A DNA stretch of 53,407 nucleotides from Pseudomonadota bacterium. GTDB taxonomy: Bacteria > Pseudomonadota > Alphaproteobacteria > Rhodospirillales > Rhodospirillaceae. Below the pieces are notes generated by a model, which was given only the letters and a program-made list of their open reading frames with translations, was not told the origin of the DNA and made no database searches. Shown in pieces: positions 45,868 through 53,407 of this stretch. Positions within the stretch are counted from its first letter, which is position 1. Every line of letters starts with the position of its first letter. The stretch lies in the NCBI GenBank assembly GCA_020160875.1, contig JAIUPE010000011.1:1-53407 (forward strand). Direction: 5' to 3'. The translations under genes were made by a program, and so were the position numbers.

Positions 45868-45993
45868 TTCAATCCAGACGCATATTTCGAGATTGTTACC
45901 CGTGACCCATTCCCTTGACTTTAGGGGCTCCCGCTGGCTTCATCCGGCCCTTCCGCGCCCCGGTCACGGCCGAGGGCGAGATTTCCAACACTC

Positions 45994-46752
45994 ATGACGA
46001 GATCCGGTATCAGCAGTATGAGCGCGAAAAAGCAGGAAGGTCTTGGCGAGACCTTGCTCACGGTTGTGTACGCGGTGCTGATCGCCCTGGTGATCCGGAC
46101 CTTCGCGTTCGAGCCTTTCAACATCCCGTCGGGTTCGATGATCCCGACGCTCCTGGTCGGCGACTATCTGTTCGTCTCCAAATACTCCTACGGCTACAGC
46201 AAGCACTCCTTCCCTTTGAGCGCTGCGCCGTTCTCCGGCCGCATTCTGGAATCCGTGCCGCAGCGGGGTGACGTTGTCGTGTTCAAGACCCCGGCCGATG
46301 ATAAGACCGATTTCATCAAACGCGTCATCGGCCTTCCGGGGGACACCGTCCGCATGCAGGATGGCCGCTTGTTCATCAACGGCCAGCTTGTCGAACGCCA
46401 GCGCGTCGACGAGTACACGTACCGCGACACCTACGGCAGCGTCGTGCGTTTCACGCGCTATACCGAGACGCTTCCGGGCGGCAAGCAACACCCGATCCTG
46501 GAAGACGGCGACCACGCGCACTACGACAATACGCCCGAATATAAAGTCCCCGAGGGGCACTACTTCATGATGGGCGACAATCGCGACAACTCGCTCGACA
46601 GCCGCGCCGACGTCGGCTTCGTGCCGGCGCAAAACCTCGTGGGCCGCGCCGAATTCATCTTTTTCTCGACCGATGGTAGCGCACGCTTGTGGGAAATCTG
46701 GCGCTGGCCGTTCGCGATGCGCTTCGAGCGCTTCTTCAACGGCATCCATTAG
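45994..46752 (+). CDS. lepB: Signal peptidase I
   Basis: The 252-residue inner-membrane protease cleaves Sec and Tat signal peptides. It has one N-terminal helix (about 20-36), catalytic Ser48 in NIPSGSMIPTLLVGD, the general-base Lys in DFIKRVIGLPGD, and the GHYFMMGDNRDNSLDSR box. Starts at 45994 or 46018 are both open and neither has a strong ribosome site. A TTGACT at 45914 might be a -35 box, without a clear -10. Confidence 0.95.
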   Translation: MTRSGISSMSAKKQEGLGETLLTVVYAVLIALVIRTFAFEPFNIPSGSMIPTLLVGDYLFVSKYSYGYSKHSFPLSAAPFSGRILESVPQRGDVVVFKTPADDKTDFIKRVIGLPGDTVRMQDGRLFINGQLVERQRVDEYTYRDTYGSVVRFTRYTETLPGGKQHPILEDGDHAHYDNTPEYKVPEGHYFMMGDNRDNSLDSRADVGFVPAQNLVGRAEFIFFSTDGSARLWEIWRWPFAMRFERFFNGIH

Positions 46753-46756
46753 GGCC

Positions 46757-47449
46757 GTGTCCACGCGTAATCACCCGCTGGAGGAGGTCCTGGGGCACAG
46801 GTTCCAGGACCCGAGCCTGCTTACGCTCGCCCTGACTCATCGCGGCGCACTCGGGTCGGGCCGCAGCAAATCCAACACCATCGGCAACGAACGGCTGGAA
46901 TTCCTGGGTGACCGGGTGCTGGGGCTCGTCATCGCGGAAGCGTTGTTGCAGAAATTCCCGGATGAGAACGAGGGCGCGCTCGCGGCACGGCTGGCGGCTC
47001 TGGTCAGCGCGGTGGAGCTGACGCGCGTGGCGGAGGCGATCAGCCTGTCGGGTTATCTTAAAATCGCGCCGACACAGAAGTTGGACCCCGCGGCGACGGC
47101 GGTCCTCGCCGACGCTTGCGAGGCGATCATCGGTGCGTTGTATTTGGACGGCGGGCTTGAGAGGGCCGCGGCGTTCATCACCAAACACTGGGCGGCGGCC
47201 ATGGATACCAAGGCCGGTCCGCCCAAGGACCCCAAAATGGCGCTCCAGGAATGGGCGCAGGGCCGTGGCCTGCCGCTTCCGGCGTATAAGGATGTCGAGG
47301 CATCCGGGCCCGCGCACGCGCCGTCGTTTACAATGAGCGTAACCGTGGAAGGTTATCCGGAAGCCATCGGGAAAGGGCGCACGAAGCGTCTTGCCACCCA
47401 GGCCGCCGCGACCGCCTTGCTCGCGCAGTTGATCGAGAAGAAGACATGA
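46757..47449 (+). CDS. rnc: Ribonuclease III
   Basis: The 230-residue double-strand-specific RNase shows the catalytic signature NERLEFLGDRVLGL, a second acidic cluster in DACEAIIGALYLDGG, and a C-terminal double-stranded RNA-binding domain (about 155-228, PKMALQEWAQGRGLP to TQAAATALLAQL). GTG at 46757, 4 bp after the lepB stop, gives the usual N-terminus; longer reading would run into lepB. The stop overlaps era by 4 bp. lepB-rnc-era is a classic operon. Confidence 0.95.
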   Translation: MSTRNHPLEEVLGHRFQDPSLLTLALTHRGALGSGRSKSNTIGNERLEFLGDRVLGLVIAEALLQKFPDENEGALAARLAALVSAVELTRVAEAISLSGYLKIAPTQKLDPAATAVLADACEAIIGALYLDGGLERAAAFITKHWAAAMDTKAGPPKDPKMALQEWAQGRGLPLPAYKDVEASGPAHAPSFTMSVTVEGYPEAIGKGRTKRLATQAAATALLAQLIEKKT

Positions 47450-48378
47450 CGGAAGACTCCGAAAGCGAATTTGAATCGACGCGGTGCGGTTTCGTGGCCG
47501 TGGTCGGCGCGCCGAATGCCGGCAAATCCACGCTTGTGAATGCGTTGGTCGGCGCGAAGGTGAGCATCGTTTCGCCGCGCGTCCAGACGACGCGCACCCT
47601 GGTGCGCGGGATCGCGATGTTCGGCGCCGCGCAGGTGGTGTTCGTCGATACGCCCGGGATTTTCCAGCCGAAGAAACGTTTCGAGCGCGCCATGGTCGCC
47701 GCCGCGTGGGCCGGGGCCGCGGACGCGGAAATCGTGCTCCTGGTCGTCGACGCGGTGAAAGCGTCTAAACCAGGGGGTGAAGAAGATACCGACCGCATTG
47801 TCGCGGATCTCAAGGCGTCGAACCGCAAAGCATTGCTCGCGCTCAACAAGGTCGACCTCGCCGACAAGGGCAAGCTGCTCGAACTCGCCCAACGCCTGAA
47901 CGCGACCGGCGTCTTCACCGAGATCTTCATGGTCTCTGCCCTCACAGGTGACGGGCTTGAACGCATCCGCGAAGCGTTGGCGGGGATGGTTCCGTCCGGC
48001 CCATGGCTGTTCCCAGATGACGAAGTGACGGACATGCCCTCGCGCCTTTTGGCGGCCGAAGTCACGCGGGAAAAGCTGTTCCTGAACCTTAAGCAGGAAT
48101 TGCCCTATTCCTGTGCCGTGGAGACCGAGCGCTGGGAAGAAAAGCAGGATGGCAGCCTGAGAGTCGAACAGGTGATTTACGTCACCCGTGAGAGCCACCG
48201 CCCGATCGTCCTCGGCAACGGCGGGCAGCGCATCAAGACCATCGGCGCTTCGGCGCGCCGGGAACTTGAGGAGATGTTCGACCGCCGCGTTCATCTGTTC
48301 CTGCATGTGAAAGTGAACGAGCGTTGGAACGAAGATCGTTCCCTCTATGCGGCTTGGGGGCTCGACTTCAACGCCTAA
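47446..48378 (+). CDS. era: GTPase Era
   Basis: The 310-residue GTPase helps 16S rRNA maturation and 30S assembly. G1 is GAPNAGKST (residues 21-29), with SIVSPRVQTTR as G2, DTPG as G3 and NKVD as G4. The C-terminal KH domain contains VIYVTRESHRPIVLGNGGQRIKTIG. Length is normal. The ATG overlaps the rnc stop. Confidence 0.98.
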   Translation: MTEDSESEFESTRCGFVAVVGAPNAGKSTLVNALVGAKVSIVSPRVQTTRTLVRGIAMFGAAQVVFVDTPGIFQPKKRFERAMVAAAWAGAADAEIVLLVVDAVKASKPGGEEDTDRIVADLKASNRKALLALNKVDLADKGKLLELAQRLNATGVFTEIFMVSALTGDGLERIREALAGMVPSGPWLFPDDEVTDMPSRLLAAEVTREKLFLNLKQELPYSCAVETERWEEKQDGSLRVEQVIYVTRESHRPIVLGNGGQRIKTIGASARRELEEMFDRRVHLFLHVKVNERWNEDRSLYAAWGLDFNA

Positions 48379-48427
48379 GTCCGCTTTGATGCGATGAGGG
48401 GAGCGGTCGGCGCGCGGAGATACGAGA

Positions 48428-48598
48428 GTGGCTGTTTTTGGGGTGTTGGCGTTTGTCGTGGGGGTCGTGGCCCTTGCGCTTCTTGTGATCCGGCGCGGGC
48501 AGAACTTGCCGCAGCGCGGACTTGATCATCTTCTGATGTTTCTCGGCACGGCCGGTGTCATCGTGGGCATCGGCGTGATCTTCATGCGCTTTACTTAA
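48428..48598 (+). CDS. Small two-helix membrane protein between era and recO
   Basis: A GTG at 48428, with GGAGA (48416-48420) 7 nt upstream, opens a 57-codon frame ending TAA at 48598. The 56-residue product has two clear hydrophobic helices (about 3-21 and 35-53) joined by a polar loop RRGQNLPQRGLDH, so both ends lie on the same side of the membrane. Codon use is GC-rich at third positions like its neighbours. It lies 49 bp after era and 45 bp before recO and should be on the same transcript. I recognise no family. Its size makes it easy to miss. Confidence 0.65.
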   Translation: MAVFGVLAFVVGVVALALLVIRRGQNLPQRGLDHLLMFLGTAGVIVGIGVIFMRFT

Positions 48599-48643
48599 AA
48601 CCGTCGGCTGGCGCGTCCTGCGCGGCGCCTTTAAAATCCCCAT

Positions 48644-49366
48644 ATGGCCATCAGTTGGGAAGATCACGGCATTGTGCTCGCCGTTCGCCGTTTGGGCGAA
48701 CACGATGCCATCGTCAGCCTGCTGACCGAGGCCCAAGGCCGGCATGCGGGCGTCGTCAAGGGCGGTAGCGGTAAGGCGGCGCGGGCGCTCTTGCAGCCGG
48801 GCAATGTCGTCAAAGCGAGTTGGCGTGGACGCCTGGATACCCACATCGGAACTTATTCTTTGGAGCCCGTGCACAGTTTCGCGGCCGGCGCATTGTCGTC
48901 GTCGGCGTCGTTGGCCGGCCTCAGCGCCCTGTGCGCCATGGTTGAGATGGCTTTACCCGAGCGTGAACCTCATGGCGCGGTCTATCGTCACACGCTCAGC
49001 CTTCTTGAGCATCTCGGTGCGCCCGGTTGGGAAGCCGAGTATGTGCTGTGGGAAATGGAATTGTTGCGCGACATGGGCTATGGCCTCGATCTGCGCAGTT
49101 GCGCGGCGACCGGCACGACGGAAGACCTGGTGTATGTTTCCCCGCGCAGCGGCCGGGCGGTCTCGCGGGGCGCGGGCGCCCCGTATGTGGATAAACTTTT
49201 CGTGCTGCCGCCGTTCCTGAAAAGCGAGCAGGCGGACGTCGGAGATGCGGACATCGTGCGTGGGCTGGCGCTGACGGGCTATTTCTTCGAGGCTCATGTC
49301 TTTGGCCCGCACCGCCAGAAAATGCCCGCTTCACGCGTGAGATTCGCCGAGAGATTCAAAATCTAA
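48644..49366 (+). CDS. recO: DNA repair protein RecO
   Basis: The 240-residue recombination mediator helps RecA load on SSB-coated gaps in the RecFOR pathway. The N-terminal OB fold begins WEDHGIVLAVRRLGEHDAIVSLLTE and continues GRHAGVVKGG; the helical C-terminal part has EAEYVLWEMELLRDMGYGLDLRSCAATG. It follows era in the usual alphaproteobacterial order. Length is typical. Confidence 0.95.
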   Translation: MAISWEDHGIVLAVRRLGEHDAIVSLLTEAQGRHAGVVKGGSGKAARALLQPGNVVKASWRGRLDTHIGTYSLEPVHSFAAGALSSSASLAGLSALCAMVEMALPEREPHGAVYRHTLSLLEHLGAPGWEAEYVLWEMELLRDMGYGLDLRSCAATGTTEDLVYVSPRSGRAVSRGAGAPYVDKLFVLPPFLKSEQADVGDADIVRGLALTGYFFEAHVFGPHRQKMPASRVRFAERFKI

Positions 49367-49412
49367 ACGCTGATATGGCTTTTTTGATCGGGATCGCTAT
49401 TCTCTCGCCCCC

Positions 49413-51707
49413 ATGGCAAAAAAACCGACCGCTTCCGCCCCCATCATTGAAGACATCCGTCCGACGCCACTGGCCGAGGCCTTAGGCGAGCGTTATCTCG
49501 CTTACGCGCTGTCGACCATCGTTTCCCGTTCGCTGCCCGACGTGCGCGACGGTTTGAAACCCGTCCACCGGCGCATCCTTTACGCCATGCGCCAGTTGCG
49601 TCTGGACCCGAGCGGCGGCTTCAAGAAGTGCGCCCGTGTCGTCGGCGATGTGATCGGTAAATATCACCCGCACGGCGACGTGGCGGTTTACGACGCGCTC
49701 GTGCGCCTCGCGCAGGAATTCGCGGTGCGCTATCCGCTGGTCGAAGGGCAGGGGAACTTCGGGAACGTCGACGGCGATAACGCCGCCGCCATGCGATACA
49801 CCGAAGCGAAATTGACGCCCTATGCGCAGGCCCTCATGGAAGGCCTGGACGAGGACGCGGTCGACCTTCGCCCGACGTACGACGGCGAGGAGAGCGAGCC
49901 CGTCGTGATGCCGGCAGCGGTGCCGAACTTGCTGGCGAACGGCTCCGCCGGGATCGCGGTCGGCATGGCCACCAATATCCCGCCGCATAACCTCGGTGAA
50001 ATCTGTGACGCGCTCCTGCATCTGATCAAGACCCCGAAGGCGCAGATCGCGACGCTGGTCGATTTGATGCCGGGCCCGGATTTCCCGACGGGCGGCATTC
50101 TCACCGAGAGCCGTGAGACCATTGTCGAGGCTTATCGCACCGGCCGAGGCTCTTTGCGCGTGCGCGCCCGCTGGCAGGAAGAGAAACTCGATCGCGGCCA
50201 GTATCAGATCGTGATCACCGAAATCCCGTATCAGGTTCAGAAGGCGAAGCTGATCGAGCGCGTGGCCGCGCTGATGGAAGAAAAGAAACTTCCGTTCCTG
50301 GCCGACATCCGCGACGAGTCCACGGAAGAAGTGCGTATCGTCCTGGAGCCGAAATCCCGCACGGTCGAGGCCGAGCAGCTCATGGAGCAGCTCTTCCGCC
50401 AGACGGACCTCGAGATCCGCTTCGGGCTGAACATGAACGTGCTTGGCGCGGACGGCATTCCGCGCGTCATGGACCTGCGTGAAGTGCTGCAGTCGTACCT
50501 CGACCATCGTCAGGTCGTGCTGGTGCGCCGCTCCAAGCATCGCCTGGCCGAGATCGAGCGCCGCCTCGAGATCCTCGAAGGCTATCTTATCGCCTATCTG
50601 AACCTCGACGCGGTGATCAAGATCATCCGCACCGAGGACGAGCCGAAGTCGGTCCTGATGAAGCGCTTCAAGCTCACCGACACACAGGCCGAAGCCATCC
50701 TCAACATGCGTCTGCGCTCTTTGCGCAAGCTTGAGGAAATGGAGATCAAGTCCGAGCACAAGTCATTGTCGGACGAGCGCAAGGAAATCAACGCGCTCCT
50801 GAAGGACGAAGACAAGCAGTGGCAGACGATCGCCTGGCAGATCAAGGAAACCAAGAAACAGTTCGGCCAGAGCACACCGCTCGGCAAGCGCCGCACGGTA
50901 TTGGGCGAAGCGCCGAGCGCCGTGATCGTGCCGATCGAAGCGCTGGTCGAGAAGGAGCCGGTCACGGTCGTCCTGTCGGCCAAGGGCTGGATCCGCGCGA
51001 TGAAGGGGCATAAGGACGAAGTGCTGGCAAGCGGCGGCGATCTCAAGTTCAAGGAAGGCGACGCCTTCCAGGCCGCGGTGAAAGCACAGTCCACGGATAA
51101 GATATTGTTCTTCGGCTCCGATGGGCGCTTCTACACGGTGGCGGCCGACCGCTTGCCGCTCGGCCGCGGCTTCGGTGAACCGATCCGCCTCCTGGTCGAT
51201 CTGCCGAACGACGCCGAGATTCTCGCGATGCGCGTTTATAACCGTGAGGAAAAATTCCTGGTCGTCTCCTCGGAGGGCCGCGGCTTCATCGTGCCGGCCG
51301 AACAGGTTTTCGCGCAGACGAAAAACGGCAAGCAGTGCTTGAACCTCGCCGAAGGCGAGAGGGGCCGTGTCTGCGCGGTGCTGCCGGGGACGTCCGGCGG
51401 CGGCGGCGATCTCCTCGGCAAACCCGGGGACTCCGTTGCGATCATCGGCGAGAACCGCAAGCTCTTGATCTTCCCGCTCAGCGAAGTGCCGGAGATGGCG
51501 CGTGGACGCGGCGTGATCCTGCAAAAGTACAAGGATGGGGGCTGCGCCGACGCGAAAGTGTTCAACTATAAAGAAGGTCTCTCGTGGAAATCCGGCGACC
51601 GCGAGCGCGTCGAGACCGACCTCAAGGATTGGCGCGGCGAACGCGCGCAGGCGGGCCGATTGCCGCCGAAGGGCTTCTCGCGGGACGAACGTCCGTTCAG
51701 CGGTTGA
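49413..51707 (+). CDS. parC: DNA topoisomerase IV subunit A
   Basis: The 764-residue subunit cuts and rejoins DNA in the type IIA enzyme that unlinks daughter chromosomes. The breakage domain has [41 protein letters not shown] and catalytic Tyr129 in [10 protein letters not shown]; a coiled-coil and a ParC-type C-terminal beta-pinwheel follow. The C-terminal GyrA box is absent, which separates ParC from GyrA. parE is not in the window. A GNRA-loop hairpin lies about 50 bp downstream. Confidence 0.96.
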   Translation: MAKKPTASAPIIEDIRPTPLAEALGERYLAYALSTIVSRSLPDVRDGLKPVHRRILYAMRQLRLDPSGGFKKCARVVGDVIGKYHPHGDVAVYDALVRLAQEFAVRYPLVEGQGNFGNVDGDNAAAMRYTEAKLTPYAQALMEGLDEDAVDLRPTYDGEESEPVVMPAAVPNLLANGSAGIAVGMATNIPPHNLGEICDALLHLIKTPKAQIATLVDLMPGPDFPTGGILTESRETIVEAYRTGRGSLRVRARWQEEKLDRGQYQIVITEIPYQVQKAKLIERVAALMEEKKLPFLADIRDESTEEVRIVLEPKSRTVEAEQLMEQLFRQTDLEIRFGLNMNVLGADGIPRVMDLREVLQSYLDHRQVVLVRRSKHRLAEIERRLEILEGYLIAYLNLDAVIKIIRTEDEPKSVLMKRFKLTDTQAEAILNMRLRSLRKLEEMEIKSEHKSLSDERKEINALLKDEDKQWQTIAWQIKETKKQFGQSTPLGKRRTVLGEAPSAVIVPIEALVEKEPVTVVLSAKGWIRAMKGHKDEVLASGGDLKFKEGDAFQAAVKAQSTDKILFFGSDGRFYTVAADRLPLGRGFGEPIRLLVDLPNDAEILAMRVYNREEKFLVVSSEGRGFIVPAEQVFAQTKNGKQCLNLAEGERGRVCAVLPGTSGGGGDLLGKPGDSVAIIGENRKLLIFPLSEVPEMARGRGVILQKYKDGGCADAKVFNYKEGLSWKSGDRERVETDLKDWRGERAQAGRLPPKGFSRDERPFSG

Positions 51708-51755
51708 TTCCCCGCGCTTGGCGCGCGCGCTTTAAAAATTCCCGGCTTTTGGGCG

Positions 51756-51785
51756 CCGCGCAGGCAACTGCGCGGCCACTCTTTT
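51756..51785 (+). terminator. parC: Rho-independent terminator after parC
   Basis: GCCGCGCAG (51756-51764) and CTGCGCGGC (51769-51777) form a perfect 9-bp stem closed by a GCAA (GNRA) tetraloop, followed by CACTCTTTTC. It would end the long rpoZ-to-parC region. A weaker CGCGC/GCGCG hairpin lies at 51714-51726. Confidence 0.55.
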
Positions 51786-52131
51786 CAAATCTGCGCACAG
51801 ACCCCGCATCGCCATCCTGCCAGGCAACAGCGCCCAGGCGCGCCCATGCGGGACAGGTCAATTTTATCCGACGGATATTTGGGCTCATCGCTCATTCGGC
51901 GCGCAGCACACGCCTCTGGCGAGGGAAATTCGCCGTCCCGTTGACGTCACTGCTTCATGACACGGGTATTCTTAACATTGGCGCGATGCGGCAGACATTA
52001 ACCTACGACAATGTTCGCCTTTCGCCCTTGAGCTAGTTTTTTAGCTTGGGCTTAGGGAATTCACTAGGCGGCGTACAGCTCACCGAGCACGGCGGCGTGT
52101 CCTATTCCCTTTGATTGTTGATAGGCACGTA
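51786..52131. other. Gene-poor spacer between parC and the Crp-family gene
   Basis: No convincing coding frame is seen in about 350 bp. CAGGCAAC recurs at 51762 and 51821. A TTGACG at 51941-51946 could be a -35 box for the downstream regulator but no matching -10 at normal spacing is clear. A weak AGCTA/TAGCT hairpin with a T-rich loop lies at 52031-52046. Composition is less GC-rich than the genes around it. Confidence 0.4.
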
Positions 52132-52848
52132 ATGTCGAATGCATTTGTTCGTAGGCTTGAGGGCGTAGAACGGCTTTCTAAAATTGAACGGCAAGCGATC
52201 GTTGAGATCACTAAAAGTGTTCAGAAAGCCGGCGCGCGGCGTCCTATTCTGGGCGAGGGACAGCGTAGCGTCGGCGCGCATGTCATCCTTTCCGGCCTGG
52301 CCTGCCGCTATCGGATTCTTGAAGACGGCAGCCGTCAGATCACGGATTTTCTCGTGCCCGGCGATCTCTGCGAATGCGAGCACATCGTCGGCGCCGATAG
52401 TGGATACAGCATCGCGACTTTGTCCCCGTGCTCATACACTCATATCGATCATCCGTCCCTCGCGGCTCTGACGGAAAAATACCCACGCATCGGCCGCGCG
52501 CTATGGTCGCTCACGCTGATCAACGAAGGTGTTCTGCGCGAGTGGCTGGCCAATGTCGGCCGCCGCCCGGCCGTGCGGCGCGTTGCTTATCTGATGTCGG
52601 AGCTGTGCTTCCGTCTGCAGAACGCGGAAACGCTACGTCCGAGTAGCTGTGCGTTGCCGCTCACGCAGATCGATCTCGCCGATGCGACGGCGCTTTCGTC
52701 CGTGCATATCAACCGTGTCCTCGGCCGCCTGCGTGAAAAGCGGTTGGTGAGCCTGCAACGCCGCTCGATCATCGTGAAGGATACCGAAGGGCTGATGTCC
52801 TTTGCCGAGTTCTCGGGCAATTATATCCAGCGGTCGCATGGCGGCTGA
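52132..52848 (+). CDS. Crp/Fnr-family transcription regulator
   Basis: The 238-residue regulator has an N-terminal cyclic-nucleotide-binding-like beta roll (about 10-125, GAHVILSGLACRYRILEDG and QITDFLVPGDLCE) and a C-terminal Crp-type winged helix whose recognition region reads LADATALSSVHINRVLGRLREK. The set of N-terminal cysteines that holds FeS in FNR is absent. The VPGDLCE and HINRVLGRLRE elements recall the many uncharacterised single-domain Crp-like regulators of alphaproteobacteria. ATG at 52132 is preferred; an upstream TTG at 52111 is also in frame. Confidence 0.88.
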   Translation: MSNAFVRRLEGVERLSKIERQAIVEITKSVQKAGARRPILGEGQRSVGAHVILSGLACRYRILEDGSRQITDFLVPGDLCECEHIVGADSGYSIATLSPCSYTHIDHPSLAALTEKYPRIGRALWSLTLINEGVLREWLANVGRRPAVRRVAYLMSELCFRLQNAETLRPSSCALPLTQIDLADATALSSVHINRVLGRLREKRLVSLQRRSIIVKDTEGLMSFAEFSGNYIQRSHGG

Positions 52849-52918
52849 GCCGCTACGTCACAACCTTGGATCGCCGGATCGTCCGCGAACGCTGTTTTTG
52901 GTGGCCGCGCGAAAGCGG

Positions 52919-53407
52919 CTAGGTTGGCGGGCTCAACTGCTGCCAGCCATCCGGCCCGAGGCACTCCAGCGGCTGGAAGCGCGCTTTGTAGGCCATCTTC
53001 GCGCTGTTGACGATCCAATAGCCGAGATAGGCATAAGGTAAATCCAGTTTGCGCGCCTGTTCGATCATCCACAGCACAACGTAATTGCCCAGGCCGTCGC
53101 GCGCGCCGTTCGCCTCGAAGAAGCTGTACACCGCCGAAAGCCCATCGGTTGTACGGTCCGTCAGGCACACGGCGATCAGGATGCCGGTACGGTCGCGGAA
53201 CTCGACCATGAACGTGTCGATCGGGCTATCCTCGATCATCGCGCTGTATTCGTAGAAGCCCATCAAGGCCATGTCGCTGCCGGCGTGGCGCGATTGCTGA
53301 TAGCGAGCGAAGAGTTCGTATTGCTCGGTCGTCGCGCGTGGAGGGACGCGTGTGGCGATCAGGTCGGAATTCTCGCGCCATTGGCGGGCGAGGGAACGTT
53401 TGCGGCT
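52919..53407 (-). CDS. bpt: Leucyl/arginyl-tRNA-protein transferase (Bpt/ATE type), C-terminal part
   Basis: The 162-residue C-terminal part (start beyond the window edge) has TTEQYELFARYQQSRHAG, FYEYSAMIEDSPIDTFMVEFRD, DGLSAVYSFFE, GNYVVLWMIEQARKLDLPYAYLGYWI and YKARFQPLECL, characteristic of bacterial Bpt. Such enzymes add Leu (or, in ATE relatives, Arg) from aminoacyl-tRNA to acidic or oxidised N-termini, marking proteins for ClpAP. Strict amino-acid specificity cannot be read from this piece. The N-terminal zinc/FeS-type Cys region is outside the window. Confidence 0.88.
   Translation of the reverse strand, partial: SRKRSLARQWRENSDLIATRVPPRATTEQYELFARYQQSRHAGSDMALMGFYEYSAMIEDSPIDTFMVEFRDRTGILIAVCLTDRTTDGLSAVYSFFEANGARDGLGNYVVLWMIEQARKLDLPYAYLGYWIVNSAKMAYKARFQPLECLGPDGWQQLSPPT

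Noticed and set aside
49482-50759. 425-codon minus-strand frame inside parC
   Set aside because: Shadow of parC with His/Asp-rich composition typical of antisense frames here.
52132-52848. FNR-type oxygen sensor
   Set aside because: The N-terminal cysteine cluster that holds the [4Fe-4S] centre is missing; scattered cysteines in the protein do not match its spacing.
1-53407. tRNA, rRNA, CRISPR array, insertion sequence or prophage
   Set aside because: Reading the gaps on both strands I found no cloverleaf, no regularly spaced repeats, and no transposase, integrase or phage gene.

Overview
The window is GC-rich chromosomal DNA from an alphaproteobacterium. The signs are a DUF1489 protein, a MeaB-linked methylmalonyl-CoA mutase locus, and above all the conserved run folK - rpoZ - rsh - DUF2062 - pdxJ - acpS - lepB - rnc - era - recO - parC, with dapA and smpB just upstream. 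Genus cannot be fixed from this sequence alone. I see no rRNA, tRNA, CRISPR array, phage or insertion sequence.

Layout. 1-1459: edge of a VWA gene, DUF1489 gene, methyltransferase (minus strand). 1576-8975: propionate/methylmalonyl-CoA genes (mutA, mutB, meaB) followed by an M19 dipeptidase and an alpha/beta hydrolase (plus strand). 8976-11785: agmatine-to-putrescine genes aguA and aguB plus a secreted DUF4350-like protein (minus). 11841-13913: a TPR methyltransferase and an RlmI-like rRNA methyltransferase. 14013-16621: a two-subunit molybdenum hydroxylase whose large subunit is broken by one in-frame TAG. 16654-24575: an eight-gene minus-strand haem cluster, hemA-hemL-kinase-regulator-hemC-hemE-hemF-hemJ. 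24686-35629: a Cys-rich lipoprotein, glutathione peroxidase, ABC exporter, a sensory cluster (receiver, HWE kinase, hybrid kinase), a metallo-beta-lactamase-fold lipoprotein and a 5'-truncated ABC exporter. 35877-53407: dapA, smpB, oxidoreductase and peroxidase genes, a DNA-repair/NYN pair, then the conserved housekeeping run, a Crp-family regulator and the edge of a leucyl/arginyl-tRNA-protein transferase.

The most interesting region is the haem cluster. It makes 5-aminolevulinate by the C5 route (glutamyl-tRNA reductase and glutamate-1-semialdehyde aminomutase), whereas alphaproteobacteria characteristically use the Shemin (C4) route. A membrane histidine kinase and an OmpR-type regulator lie inside the operon, joined to each other and to hemC by 4-bp ATGA start/stop overlaps. 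This resembles, in arrangement, the HemKR system of Leptospira and suggests a dedicated tetrapyrrole-control circuit. hemB, hemD and hemH are not in the window.

Other points to check are the amber codon in the iorB-like gene, the truncated ABC gene beside dapA, a 56-residue two-helix membrane protein between era and recO, and a probable leaderless smpB transcript.
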